From contig JAHLLH010000001.1 of the NCBI GenBank assembly GCA_020444265.1, positions 620,001 through 684,000 of the forward strand: a DNA stretch of 64,000 nucleotides, given 5' to 3'. Below, piece by piece: positions 39,327 to 48,390 of this stretch (position 1 is the first letter of the stretch; each line of letters begins with the position of its first letter). The notes below the pieces were generated by a model. It did no database searches. It was given only the letters and a program-made list of their open reading frames with translations, and was not told where the DNA came from. Origin of the DNA: a bacterium. GTDB lineage: Bacteria > Electryoneota > Electryoneia > Electryoneales > Electryoneaceae. The position numbers and the translations under genes are program-made.

Positions 39327-40415
39327 ATGCCGAGCAAAGTCTACGCACGGTTCAGCGTATCCTACATGCAGGTATTGGACGAGGACGGCAAGGTTGATTC
39401 CAAGCTTGAACCTTCCGTCTCTGATGATGAGCTGCTCAAACTTTATCGAGTGATGCTCACCTCCCGTCGCCTGGATGAGAGGATGTTGAAGTTGCAGCGC
39501 CAGGGTCGCCTCGGAACGCTTCCGGTCTGTGTCGGCCAGGAAGCTGTTTCCGCAGCCGCCGCATTGGCGATGGCAGAAGATGACTGGTTTGTTGGAGCAT
39601 ATCGTGAACTCGCCGGCCGCGTCATGCGTGGCGAAGCGCTTGTCAAGCCAATGATGGTCTATAACGGCATGGAAGAAGGCAACATGACAGAGGGGATGAA
39701 AAACGTCACCCCAGTTGCCATCATCCTTGCCTCCCAGATCCCCCACGCAGTCGGGATTGCTTACGCGATCAAGATTCGCGGCGAGAAGAATGCCGTGGTA
39801 TCCTTCAACGGAGATGGATCCACTTCCGAAGGTGATTGGCACGAAGCTCTGAACTTTGCCGCGACGTGGCAGACACCGAACGTCTTTGTGGTGCAGAACA
39901 ACCACTGGGCCATCTCCACCCCGCTCAGCAAGCAGATGCACAACCGTTCCATCGCACAGCGCGGAATCGCCTACGACATGGAATCGATCCAGGTTGATGG
40001 TAATGACCCGCTTGCGGTCTACAAGGCTACAAAGGAAGCGCTTGACCGTGCCAAAAAGGGCGAAGGTCCCACACTGATCGAGGCGCTGACTTACCGCATG
40101 CTGATGCACACCACCGCAGACGATCCGAAGAAGTACCGGAAAGAGGATGAGGTGGAAGAGTGGGTCAAACGTGACCCGATCACCCGTTTCCGAACCTACC
40201 TCGGGAACAAGAAGCTCTGGAACGCCAAGAAAGACGAGGCGCTCGAAGCTGAGATCAAGGGTGAAATTGACGCTGCGGTCAAAGAGTTCGAATCCATCAG
40301 CAAAGTCCGGATGGACGAGCCCTTCGACTACATCTTCGGCGAGAAGGAAGAAATTATCGAAGAGCAGCGCCAGGAGTTTTTAGACGATCTGAGAAAGGAC
40401 AAGGAAGATGCCTAA
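39327..40415 (+). CDS. pdhA: Pyruvate/2-oxoacid dehydrogenase E1 alpha
   Basis: LYRVMLTSRRLDERMLKLQRQGR, FNGDGSTSEGDWHEALNFAATWQTPNVFVVQNNHWAIS; ATG at 39327 with AAAGGA. Confidence 0.94.
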   Translation: MPSKVYARFSVSYMQVLDEDGKVDSKLEPSVSDDELLKLYRVMLTSRRLDERMLKLQRQGRLGTLPVCVGQEAVSAAAALAMAEDDWFVGAYRELAGRVMRGEALVKPMMVYNGMEEGNMTEGMKNVTPVAIILASQIPHAVGIAYAIKIRGEKNAVVSFNGDGSTSEGDWHEALNFAATWQTPNVFVVQNNHWAISTPLSKQMHNRSIAQRGIAYDMESIQVDGNDPLAVYKATKEALDRAKKGEGPTLIEALTYRMLMHTTADDPKKYRKEDEVEEWVKRDPITRFRTYLGNKKLWNAKKDEALEAEIKGEIDAAVKEFESISKVRMDEPFDYIFGEKEEIIEEQRQEFLDDLRKDKEDA

Positions 40416-41391
40416 ACTGACCATGGTACAAGCGATCAACCTCGCCCTGCACCAGGAAATGGAACGTGACGAGTCGGTTCTTGTCATGGGCCAGGATGTC
40501 GGTGTCAACGGCGGCGTTTTCCGTGTCACAGACGGCCTGGGCGACAAGTTTGGCTCGGACCGTGCGATTGACGCCCCGCTCGCGGAAGGCGCGATCATCG
40601 GTACCGCTATTGGCATGGCGATGAATGGTCTGAAGCCAGTCGCAGAAATGCAGTTCTCAGGCTTCAGCTACCTGTCGATCCCACAGCTCGAAGGTAATGG
40701 CGCTCGCATGCGAACCCGTTCACGCGGGCAATTCACCGTCCCGATGGTGATGCGTATGCCCTATGGTGGTGGTGTGCGTGCCCTGGAGCACCATAGCGAA
40801 TCGAAGGAGACCTACTACGCTCACACCCCGGGTATGAAGACGGTCATTCCTTCGACCCCGAAGGCAGCGTACCACTTGCTTCTCGCGGCTATTCGCGATC
40901 CCGATCCTGTGGTCTTCATGGAGCCGAAACATTCCTACCGTGCGTTCAAAGAAGAAGTTGACGACAACGGTGAGGCATGGGAGCTTGGCAAGGCTCGTAC
41001 CGTGCAGGAAGGAACCGATCTGACGGTGATTTCCTGGGGCGCCATGCTGCACCGTACGGAAAAGGTCGTCGAACAGCTCAGTGAGGATCGCAATGCCAGC
41101 ATCGAACTGATCGACCTTCAGACCATCTACCCGATGGACGGTGCAACGATTGCCAAGTCTGTCATGAAGACAGGTCGCTGTGTGATCGTACAGGAAGCCC
41201 AGAAGACACTGGGCCCGGCATCCGAGATCATTTCGATCATCAACGACAAGGCCCTCATGTACCTCGAGGCCCCGGTCAAACGTGTCACAGGTTACGATGT
41301 GATCATGCCCTATTTCGCGCGGGAAAACCAGTACGTCCCGACGATTGGGCGCATCAAGCGTGCTATCGAAGAGACACTCGACTTCGAATAG
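40408..41391 (+). CDS. pdhB: Pyruvate/2-oxoacid dehydrogenase E1 beta
   Basis: LTMVQAINLALHQEMERDESVLVMGQDVGVNGGVFRVTDGL, EPKHSYRAFKEEV. Confidence 0.95.
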   Translation: MPKLTMVQAINLALHQEMERDESVLVMGQDVGVNGGVFRVTDGLGDKFGSDRAIDAPLAEGAIIGTAIGMAMNGLKPVAEMQFSGFSYLSIPQLEGNGARMRTRSRGQFTVPMVMRMPYGGGVRALEHHSESKETYYAHTPGMKTVIPSTPKAAYHLLLAAIRDPDPVVFMEPKHSYRAFKEEVDDNGEAWELGKARTVQEGTDLTVISWGAMLHRTEKVVEQLSEDRNASIELIDLQTIYPMDGATIAKSVMKTGRCVIVQEAQKTLGPASEIISIINDKALMYLEAPVKRVTGYDVIMPYFARENQYVPTIGRIKRAIEETLDFE

Positions 41392-41402
41392 AGGAGGTCC
41401 AC

Positions 41403-42758
41403 GTGTTTGAGTTTAAACTTCCCGACCTGGGTGAGGGCATCCACGAAGGCGAACTGCTGAAGTGGTATGTCGAAGTTGGCGAGGAAATCGAAGAAGATGC
41501 CGACTTGATGGATGTGGAAACCGACAAAGCTGCGGTAACCATCCCATCGCCCCGGAAAGGCAAAATAGCCAAGCTGAATGGTAGCGTTGGCGATACCCTC
41601 CACGTCGGTGATGTCGTTGTCGTAATCGATGATGGCAGCGGCGGCAGTATGGAGGAAGCGGCTCCGAAAGAAGAGCCGAAGCAGGAATCAAAAGCCGAGG
41701 AGCCCAAAAAGGAAGAGGCGAAACCTGCCCCGCAGGCAGCAAAGACCTCCCCCGCTCCGTCAGCAACCACCCCCGGTTCCCCGTTGAACCGTGTTCCCGC
41801 TGCACCAGCGACTCGTCGCCTTGCACGTGAACTCGGTCTCGACATCAACCAGGTCAAGGGCAGCGGTCCCGGTGGACGAGTTTCTCCGGACGATGTCCGT
41901 GCCTTCTCGGAGGGTAAACCGCAGGCAGCCACCGCGGCTACAACTCCGCCTGAAGCAGCGGGCGAGGAGTCGAGAGAGGCTCCAGTCTTTAGCGGTGGTA
42001 CCTCCGGCATCCCCTTCTTTGAGGTCGAGCAGATGCCCGATTTCGAGGAACAGGGCCCGGTGGAACGTGAGCCGGTCCGTTCGATTCGCCGCAAGGTGGC
42101 GAAGAAGATGGTCGCCTCAATGGTGATGGTGCCGCACGTCGCGCACATGGACGAAGCGGATGTCACCGACATCGAAGCGTTCCGTGCCGCTGAGCGTAAG
42201 CGTCGCGAAGGCACACCGGGTGGCAAGCTCACCCTGCTGCCTTTCGTGATCAAGGCGATGACCGGCCTGCTGAAACGTTATCCGATGTTCAACGCCAGCC
42301 TCGATCCGCATCGTGAGGAACTGGTCTACAAGAAGTACTACAACATCGGTTTCGCAGCGGACACCGATCGCGGCCTGATGGTTCCGGTCGTTAAGGGTAC
42401 CGAGTCCAAGAGCATCATTCAGGTTTCAGCGGATATCGTTGACTTGGCCACCAAGGCACGCGAAGGCGCACTTGATCCTGCGGATATGCGTGGAGGAACC
42501 TTCACCATCACCAATGTCGGTCCGATCGGCGGCACCGGGTTGATCCCAACGATCAACTACCCGGAAGTCGCGATTCTCGGCATGGGTCGAGTCACCGAGA
42601 AGCCGGTCGTGCGTGATGGCGAGATTGTCATCCGTAAGATGCTGCCCCTGACCCTTGCCTTCGACCATCGTGTCGCGGACGGTGCCCAGGCGGCGCACAT
42701 GGTGACGGAGCTGTGCAAGCTGCTCAGCGACCCGAACCAGTTGCTTCTCGAATCGTAA
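41403..42758 (+). CDS. pdhC: Dihydrolipoamide acyltransferase E2
   Basis: Lipoyl domain (DLMDVETDKAAVTIPSP), E3-binding domain (ATRRLARELGLDINQVKGSGPGGRVSPDDV), catalytic LTLAFDHRVADGA. Confidence 0.96.
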   Translation: MFEFKLPDLGEGIHEGELLKWYVEVGEEIEEDADLMDVETDKAAVTIPSPRKGKIAKLNGSVGDTLHVGDVVVVIDDGSGGSMEEAAPKEEPKQESKAEEPKKEEAKPAPQAAKTSPAPSATTPGSPLNRVPAAPATRRLARELGLDINQVKGSGPGGRVSPDDVRAFSEGKPQAATAATTPPEAAGEESREAPVFSGGTSGIPFFEVEQMPDFEEQGPVEREPVRSIRRKVAKKMVASMVMVPHVAHMDEADVTDIEAFRAAERKRREGTPGGKLTLLPFVIKAMTGLLKRYPMFNASLDPHREELVYKKYYNIGFAADTDRGLMVPVVKGTESKSIIQVSADIVDLATKAREGALDPADMRGGTFTITNVGPIGGTGLIPTINYPEVAILGMGRVTEKPVVRDGEIVIRKMLPLTLAFDHRVADGAQAAHMVTELCKLLSDPNQLLLES

Positions 42759-42817
42759 GGTTTTGATCCGTCCCCGGTCCCCTTGCTGGGACCAGGACGG
42801 TTTTCCCGGAGGATATC

Positions 42818-44239
42818 ATGGTCATCGGTGAATTGACACAGGAAACCGATGTCGTTGTGATCGGGGGCGGCCCAGGCGGGTATGTCGCGGCGATTCGTGC
42901 CGCGGATCTCGGTTTGGATGTTACCCTGATTGAAGAACGTGAAAAACTGGGCGGTGTCTGCCTGATCGAAGGCTGCATTCCCTCCAAAACCCTGATCCAC
43001 ACGGTTGAACTCGCCAACGCGATGCGTGAAGGCGAAAAGATTGGCCTCTCCTTCAAGGGCGATGTGCAGATTGACATCGAAAAGCTGCGTGCGTACACCC
43101 AGGAAGTGGTTGACAGCCTGACCGGTGGTGTTAAAACTCTCGTCGAAAAACGTGGTGTCGATGTCATCCACGGCCGTGCCACCTTCACCAGCAACAACAA
43201 GGTGCACATCGAGGGCGCTGGCAATGTCGAGTTCAAGTATGCGATCATCGCGACCGGTTCTCGCATCAACGAGCTGCCGACGGGCTACGATCTCCCGTTG
43301 TGGACATCCTACCACGGTGTCAACATCCCCGAAATCCCGAAGTCGCTTCTGGTTGTCGGAGGTGGCTACATCGGTCTCGAACTGGGCTTTGTCTACGCGG
43401 GCCTCGGCTCGAAGGTGACAATGGTCGAGTTCATGCCCAACTTGCTCGCTGGTGCGGATCAGGACCTCGTGAAGGTTGTGGTCAAGCATGCGGAAAAGCG
43501 GTTCGAGCGCATCATGACCGGCAGCAAGGTGCAGGAAGTGAAGCAGGGTAAAGGCGACAATTACGATGTCACGGTTGAAACAGCCGACGGCAAAACCGAA
43601 ACGCTCAACTTTGATCGTGTGCTGGTCTCCATCGGCCGCAAACCGAACACCGACAACATCGGGCTTGAACATACCGATGTTGAAGTCGGGGACCGTGGGC
43701 TGATTGTCGTCAACGAAGAGGGCCGCACTTCGGTTAAAAACATTTTCGCCATCGGCGATGTCACCCCCGGTCCGGCACTTGCCCACAAGGCTTCACGCGA
43801 AGGCAAGGTGGTCGCGGAAGTAATCGCCAAGCATCCAGCCGCCTTTGACAACCGTGCCATTCCAGCAGTCGTCTTCACCGACCCGGAGATCTCCTGGACG
43901 GGGATTACGGAACGTGAAGCGAAGGAGAAGGGAATTACGGTAAATGTGGGACGATTCCCCCTGTCTGCCCTCGGTCGTGCCAAGAGCCTCGGCCAGACCG
44001 ATGGTTTTGTCAAGGTTATCTCTGACCCGGAAACCCACCTGATTCTCGGTGTGGCGATTGTTGGCCCGTCTGCATCGGAACTGATCGCGGAAGGTACCTT
44101 GGCTATCGAGATGGGCGCGACCCTGGAGGACTTGATGTCCACCATCCACCCCCATCCGACCCTGTCCGAGTCCTTGATGGAAGCGGCAGAAGTCGCAGCC
44201 GGCGAACCGGTACACATCCTTCCTCGGAAGAAGAAGTAA
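42818..44239 (+). CDS. lpdA: Dihydrolipoamide dehydrogenase E3
   Basis: VVIGGGPGGYVAAIRAADLGLDVTLIE...GGVCLIEGCIPSKTLI, C-terminal IHPHPTLSESLMEAA. Confidence 0.97.
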   Translation: MVIGELTQETDVVVIGGGPGGYVAAIRAADLGLDVTLIEEREKLGGVCLIEGCIPSKTLIHTVELANAMREGEKIGLSFKGDVQIDIEKLRAYTQEVVDSLTGGVKTLVEKRGVDVIHGRATFTSNNKVHIEGAGNVEFKYAIIATGSRINELPTGYDLPLWTSYHGVNIPEIPKSLLVVGGGYIGLELGFVYAGLGSKVTMVEFMPNLLAGADQDLVKVVVKHAEKRFERIMTGSKVQEVKQGKGDNYDVTVETADGKTETLNFDRVLVSIGRKPNTDNIGLEHTDVEVGDRGLIVVNEEGRTSVKNIFAIGDVTPGPALAHKASREGKVVAEVIAKHPAAFDNRAIPAVVFTDPEISWTGITEREAKEKGITVNVGRFPLSALGRAKSLGQTDGFVKVISDPETHLILGVAIVGPSASELIAEGTLAIEMGATLEDLMSTIHPHPTLSESLMEAAEVAAGEPVHILPRKKK

Positions 44240-44253
44240 GTGTCTAGATCGTT

Positions 44254-44277
44254 CCGTCAGATGCTTACATCTGACGG
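44254..44277. repeat. Perfect hairpin downstream of lpdA
   Basis: CCGTCAGATG-ctta-CATCTGACGG, 10-bp stem. Confidence 0.8.
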
Positions 44278-44291
44278 TTGCAGTCCTATGG

Positions 44292-44316
44292 CCCCGACAG
44301 AGATGCCGGGGTTTTC
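44292..44316 (+). terminator. Intrinsic terminator-like hairpin
   Basis: CCCCGACA-gaga-TGCCGGGG (one mismatch) followed by TTTTCT. Confidence 0.6.
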
Positions 44317-44450
44317 TGTGTCATCCCGGGCTTGACCCGGGATCCAGCATCCGAAGTGACGAGGTTAATTCCGGTGAATCTGCCAACTACAACAGGGTAG
44401 CCTGGCGCTTCAGCTCTTAGTTGCAGTCCCTCTCGCCCGATACCGCGCAG

Positions 44451-44489
44451 TGCTGACATGCACGCTTGGGTGACGGGGCACCCAAGGCC
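44451..44489 (+). repeat. Dispersed palindromic repeat, copy 1
   Basis: tgctgacatgcacgCTTGGGTGacggggCACCCAAGgcc. Confidence 0.85.
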
Positions 44490-44588
44490 GGTGACAGGTA
44501 CACGTTACACCAGCAGAGGATTCCCTCGAGGCACTTTCTTCATAGCGGACGGTGTAGACCTTCACAATCCCAGAGTGTACCTGTCACC
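44490..44588. repeat. 99-bp element bounded by 14-bp perfect inverted repeats
   Basis: GGTGACAGGTACAC (44490-44503) and GTGTACCTGTCACC (44575-44588), exact reverse complements. Confidence 0.75.
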
Positions 44589-44692
44589 ATCGCTCTTGCC
44601 ACCTTTGCTCTTGTCACTTTCTCCGGCCTCCGAAGAGACCCGACACTGAAGTGTCGGGCCAGGTACAGGGCCCAGTTCCCTATATTCCCCAC

Positions 44693-45352
44693 ATGAGCAG
44701 CACACGCGACGACGACAAACTCGGCATCATCCACTACGATACCAACCGCTCCATCCTCGACGAAACAAAGAAGGATGGTCAGCCTCGAATGCGCATCTAC
44801 GGAGTGGACGAAACCTGTATCGTGCTGGGGCGTGGCAGCGACCCTTACACCGAGGTTTACCTCGACCGTGCCAAGGCGGATGGCATCCCCCTCTACCGCA
44901 GACCCGGTGGTGGGTGCAGTGTGGTGCTCGATCCGGGGAACCTGGTGGTGGCAGCGACTCTGCCTGTCGAAGGATTGGGCGAGACGAAGAAGTGGTTCAA
45001 CCGTTGCACGCAGTGGATGATCGACGGCTTGCGTAAAGCTGGTGTTGAGGGTGTGGATACGGATGGTGTCAGCGACCTGGTGATCGGGGATAAAAAAATC
45101 GCCGGGTCCGCAGTCTACCGGACAAAGGATATCCTTTATTACGCGGTCACCATTCTGGTCAATGCCGACCTCTCCCTGATCGACAAGTACCTCCCCCATC
45201 CTCCACGTGAGCCGGAGTACCGAGCAGGGCGCTCTCATCTGGATTTTGTGGCGTCGCTGCAACAAGCGGTAGGGATATCAGATGTGAGAATGCTGGTAGA
45301 AAAGCTGAAGCAGACTCTAACACTGGATGCCCTGACAGAACGAACAGACTAG
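44693..45352 (+). CDS. lplA: Lipoate-protein ligase A family protein
   Basis: YRRPGGGCSVVLDPGNLVVAATLP, GVSDLVIGDKKIAGSAVYRTKDILYYAVTILVNADL; adjacent to the E1/E2/E3 operon. Confidence 0.9.
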   Translation: MSSTRDDDKLGIIHYDTNRSILDETKKDGQPRMRIYGVDETCIVLGRGSDPYTEVYLDRAKADGIPLYRRPGGGCSVVLDPGNLVVAATLPVEGLGETKKWFNRCTQWMIDGLRKAGVEGVDTDGVSDLVIGDKKIAGSAVYRTKDILYYAVTILVNADLSLIDKYLPHPPREPEYRAGRSHLDFVASLQQAVGISDVRMLVEKLKQTLTLDALTERTD

Positions 45353-45353
45353 C

Positions 45354-45857
45354 CTACTTCCCCCAATTCACTTCACAAGACCCTCCACTTTGCAGCGCCT
45401 TCAGCACGCGCAGTATCTCTTCCGTGCTGCGTCCGATACGGACCTCGTGCACGACCTCGTAGGCCACATTGCCGTCCGGATCGATAATAAAGGCGCCACG
45501 ATTGGCGAAACCGGCTTCTTCCTTCAGCATTCCAAACGCTTGGGTCACCTCTTTGCGCGGGTCGGCGAAGAGCGGGTAGTTGATCTCACCCAATTCATGC
45601 TGCATCCATGCCAACAGGCTCGGGCCGGAATCGGTGCTGCCACCCAGCACCTTCGCGCCAAGCTGGGTGAATTGATCGAGTTCCTCGTTGAAGGCGACCA
45701 CCTCACTGCCGCAGACCCCGGTAAACGCCATCGGGAAGAAAAAGAGGACCACCCAATTGCCACGGTAGTCGCTCAGTTTGGCGGTCTGACGGCCTTTGCC
45801 GGCTTCGACCAGTTGGAGGGTGACATCGGGAGCGGATGTGCCGACGAGGGTGCTCAT
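45354..45857 (-). CDS. Peroxiredoxin (AhpC/TSA family)
   Basis: MSTLVGTSAPDVTLQLVE, FFFPMAFTGVCGSEVVAFNEELDQFTQLGAKVLGGSTDSGPSLLAW; start set at the ATG at 45857. Confidence 0.92.
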   Translation of the reverse strand: MSTLVGTSAPDVTLQLVEAGKGRQTAKLSDYRGNWVVLFFFPMAFTGVCGSEVVAFNEELDQFTQLGAKVLGGSTDSGPSLLAWMQHELGEINYPLFADPRKEVTQAFGMLKEEAGFANRGAFIIDPDGNVAYEVVHEVRIGRSTEEILRVLKALQSGGSCEVNWGK

Positions 45858-45887
45858 GAGGTGTTCTCCAAGGGGATTAATTTGGTG

Positions 45888-45930
45888 TGCTGAAATGCAA
45901 GCTTGGGTGACGGGGCACCCAAGCCACTTT
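45888..45930 (+). repeat. Dispersed palindromic repeat, copy 2
   Basis: tgctgaaatgcaagCTTGGGTGacggggCACCCAAGccacttt. Confidence 0.85.
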
Positions 45931-45939
45931 GTTGTGCAT

Positions 45940-46065
45940 GTCGTTGCGAGGACCGAAGGGACGAAGCAATCTCGTACCACGCACCCATCGTCGGCTGCGC
46001 AAAGCGCAGGGAAACAAGAAGAGTGATGTGAGATTGCTTCAGCTGCTGTGCAGCTTCGCAACGAC
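45940..46065. repeat. Imperfect inverted-repeat intergenic element
   Basis: Left end gtcgttgcgaggaccgaagggacgaagcaatctc, right end gagattgcttcagctgctgtgcagcttcgcaacgac. Confidence 0.7.
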
Positions 46066-46081
46066 ACCTGGTGGATCGAAT

Positions 46082-46591
46082 TTAGACAATCACCGTCGGG
46101 TTGGCATCTTCGGTGGTCGAGGCGTTTTCGCCGGAGCCGCCCTTCTCGTATCGTTCGAGACCTTCTACAAGGGTCACCCAGGCGAGCAAGGCGCACTTGA
46201 TGCGGACGGGGAATTGACGTACTCCCTCGAGCACTTCGATGTCGCTCAACTCATCGAGCTCGATCTCTTCCGGGACCTCACCCGTCGTCAACATCCCCTT
46301 CACCGCTGCTGCGATCACCTTCAGCTCGGAAATGGTTCGTCCCTCGGCGATTTCAGACAACATCGACCCGGAAGCCACCGAAATCGCGCAACCAGCGCAG
46401 TGGACACCGAGTTCTTCGACAGTGTCGCCCTTGAGACGCACCTTCATTTCGATCTCATCCCCGCAGGAGGGGTTCATGCCCTCGTTGACAACGGTCGGAT
46501 CGGCCACATCTTTCCGTCCGCGGGGCGAACGATAATGGTCGAGGATGATGTCACGGTACATCTCATCGAGTTGATGATCGTGGTTGTGCAC
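46082..46591 (-). CDS. sufU: Fe-S assembly scaffold/sulfurtransferase SufU
   Basis: MYRDIILDHYRSPRG, NPSCGDEIEMKVRLKGDTVEELGVHCAGCAISVASGSMLSE, RIKCALLAWVTLVEGL. Confidence 0.95.
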   Translation of the reverse strand: MHNHDHQLDEMYRDIILDHYRSPRGRKDVADPTVVNEGMNPSCGDEIEMKVRLKGDTVEELGVHCAGCAISVASGSMLSEIAEGRTISELKVIAAAVKGMLTTGEVPEEIELDELSDIEVLEGVRQFPVRIKCALLAWVTLVEGLERYEKGGSGENASTTEDANPTVIV

Positions 46592-46616
46592 GGTTCAAAT
46601 CCCTTACGGCAAAAGA

Positions 46617-47867
46617 TCAACCAAAGTACTTCTTCGCCTCGAGCAGTGCTTCTGCGAGTCGATCCGATTCAGCGGTCGTGTTGTATAGGTAGCCACTGGC
46701 ACGTGTGGTCGAAGTCTGGCCCAGCAGCTTGGTTAACGGTTGCGCGCAATGATGCCCGGCACGGACCGCCACACCCCGGCTGTCGAGGAACTGCGCCAGG
46801 TCATGAGGATGCACTCCTTCCACCTCGAAGGAGATGGCTGAGCCACGTTCTTCGACATCTTTTGGTCCGAAAATGTTCACAAATCCGAGTCCCAGAAGAC
46901 GATTCATCGTGTATCGTGTCCACTCGACTTCGTGAGATCGGACTGCATCCATGCCGAAACGATCGAGGTAGTCGAAGGCTTTCGACCAGGCAGCTACTCC
47001 GGCAATGTTCGGAGTGCCCGCTTCAAACTTGTGCGGCAGCTCCGCCCAGGTGGCACGGTCCCATTTGACCAGCAGGATCATCTCGCCGCCAGTCTGCCAG
47101 GGTTCCATCGCTTCGAGCAGTTCTCGACGCCCCCACAAGGCCCCAACCCCGGTCGGACCGAGCATCTTATGCCCGGAAAAGGCGAAGAAATCAACGCCCA
47201 AAACCTTCACATCGACCGGCATATGTGGTGCGCTTTGCGCCCCATCGGCCAACACAACTGCGCCTACCGAATGCGCCCTTGCGGCCACCTCGGCAGCGGG
47301 GTTGATCGTACCGAGCACATTGGACATCTGGGTGATTGCGACCAGCTTCGTGTTTGGAGTGATGATGCTGTCCATCGAACTCAGGTCGAGTCGACCTTCC
47401 CCATCAATCGGCAGGTAGGCAAGCTCAGCACCATTTTTTTTCGCGAGCTGAATCCAGGGGACGAGGTTGGCGTGATGCTCCATCTGGGTGAGGACAATTC
47501 GGTCACCCTTCCCGATGTTCGCCCCGCCCCAGCTATGGGCCACCAGATTGATCGCTTCGGTCGTGCCACGTGTAAAAATCACTTCTTCACGTGCAACACC
47601 ACCGATCCAGCTGGCGATCCGGTCACGAGTGCACTCGTAAGCTTCGGTCGCCTCTTCCGCGAGGGTGTGGATGCCACGGTGCACGTTGGCATTGTGCTTC
47701 AGGTAGTACTCGGCTTCGGCATCGATCACGGAACGAGGTTTCTGGGTGGTGGCTGCATTGTCCAGGTAGACCAGCGGCTTGCCCTGGACAGAGCGCTCCA
47801 GGATCGGAAAATCCTTGCGGATCTCCGCTGAGTCCAAGACCTGCTGTTGATTGACCGCCTCTTGCAC
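46617..47867 (-). CDS. sufS: Cysteine desulfurase SufS
   Basis: YLDNAATTQKPRSVIDAEAEYY, FFAFSGHKMLGPTGVGALWG, VRAGHHCAQPL. Start set at GTG 47867 (AGGAG upstream); the longer ORF start crosses a hairpin. Confidence 0.95.
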   Translation of the reverse strand: MQEAVNQQQVLDSAEIRKDFPILERSVQGKPLVYLDNAATTQKPRSVIDAEAEYYLKHNANVHRGIHTLAEEATEAYECTRDRIASWIGGVAREEVIFTRGTTEAINLVAHSWGGANIGKGDRIVLTQMEHHANLVPWIQLAKKNGAELAYLPIDGEGRLDLSSMDSIITPNTKLVAITQMSNVLGTINPAAEVAARAHSVGAVVLADGAQSAPHMPVDVKVLGVDFFAFSGHKMLGPTGVGALWGRRELLEAMEPWQTGGEMILLVKWDRATWAELPHKFEAGTPNIAGVAAWSKAFDYLDRFGMDAVRSHEVEWTRYTMNRLLGLGFVNIFGPKDVEERGSAISFEVEGVHPHDLAQFLDSRGVAVRAGHHCAQPLTKLLGQTSTTRASGYLYNTTAESDRLAEALLEAKKYFG

Positions 47868-47893
47868 CTCACCACTCCTGAAATACGGGGTGG

Positions 47894-47918
47894 CCCGGGC
47901 AGTCTCCTGCCCGGGTTT
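47894..47918. repeat. Perfect hairpin upstream of sufS
   Basis: CCCGGGCAG-tctc-CTGCCCGGG (47894-47915) followed by ttt. Confidence 0.75.
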
Positions 47919-48007
47919 CACTCCCGGTATAATTCTGCTCTACCCGTTCCGTCATGTCTTTTGCGTCAGGGGAGACCAGACGGTATAACCATGCCACGAC
48001 ATTTGCG

Positions 48008-48050
48008 TGCTGACATGCACGCTTGGGTGACGGGGCACCCAAGCCACTTA
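48008..48050 (+). repeat. Dispersed palindromic repeat, copy 3
   Basis: tgctgacatgcacgCTTGGGTGacggggCACCCAAGccactta. Confidence 0.85.
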
Positions 48051-48060
48051 TAAACTCGGG

Positions 48061-48390
48061 TTACTCATCCACTTCGACAAACACCTTCCCGTTCTCAACC
48101 TTGATCGGGTAGGAAGCGATACCGTAGACGGCGGGCATACGTGTCACTTCACCGGAACGTACATCAAAACGGGCACCGTGACGTGGGCACTCAACCTGAT
48201 GGTCGTGCACCTCTTCTGCATCCAGATTTTCGCCATCATGAGTGCAGTACGGGCTCAATCCGTGGATCTCCCCACCATCATTGACAAGCAGAACATCTTC
48301 GCCATTCACTTCGACTTCGTGCGTCTGGTTCAGCTTGACATCATCGACTGCGCAGGCTTCGAAAAACTTCTTCGCGCCCCCCATACTCAC
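48061..48390 (-). CDS. Rieske-type ferredoxin in the suf operon
   Basis: SPYCTHDGENLD ... VECPRHGARFDVRSGEVTRMPAV. Confidence 0.93.
   Translation of the reverse strand: MSMGGAKKFFEACAVDDVKLNQTHEVEVNGEDVLLVNDGGEIHGLSPYCTHDGENLDAEEVHDHQVECPRHGARFDVRSGEVTRMPAVYGIASYPIKVENGKVFVEVDE

Noticed and set aside
42557-43786. 409-aa minus-strand ORF
   Set aside because: Antisense to E2/lpdA; typical shadow ORF composition.
46588-46605. tRNA T-arm-like ggttcaaatccc
   Set aside because: Flanking bases do not form a T stem and no other tRNA arms are present.
45929-47068. 379-aa plus-strand ORF
   Set aside because: Crosses the inverted-repeat element and lies antisense to sufU and sufS.
46932-47831. 299-aa plus-strand ORF
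   Set aside because: Antisense shadow of sufS.
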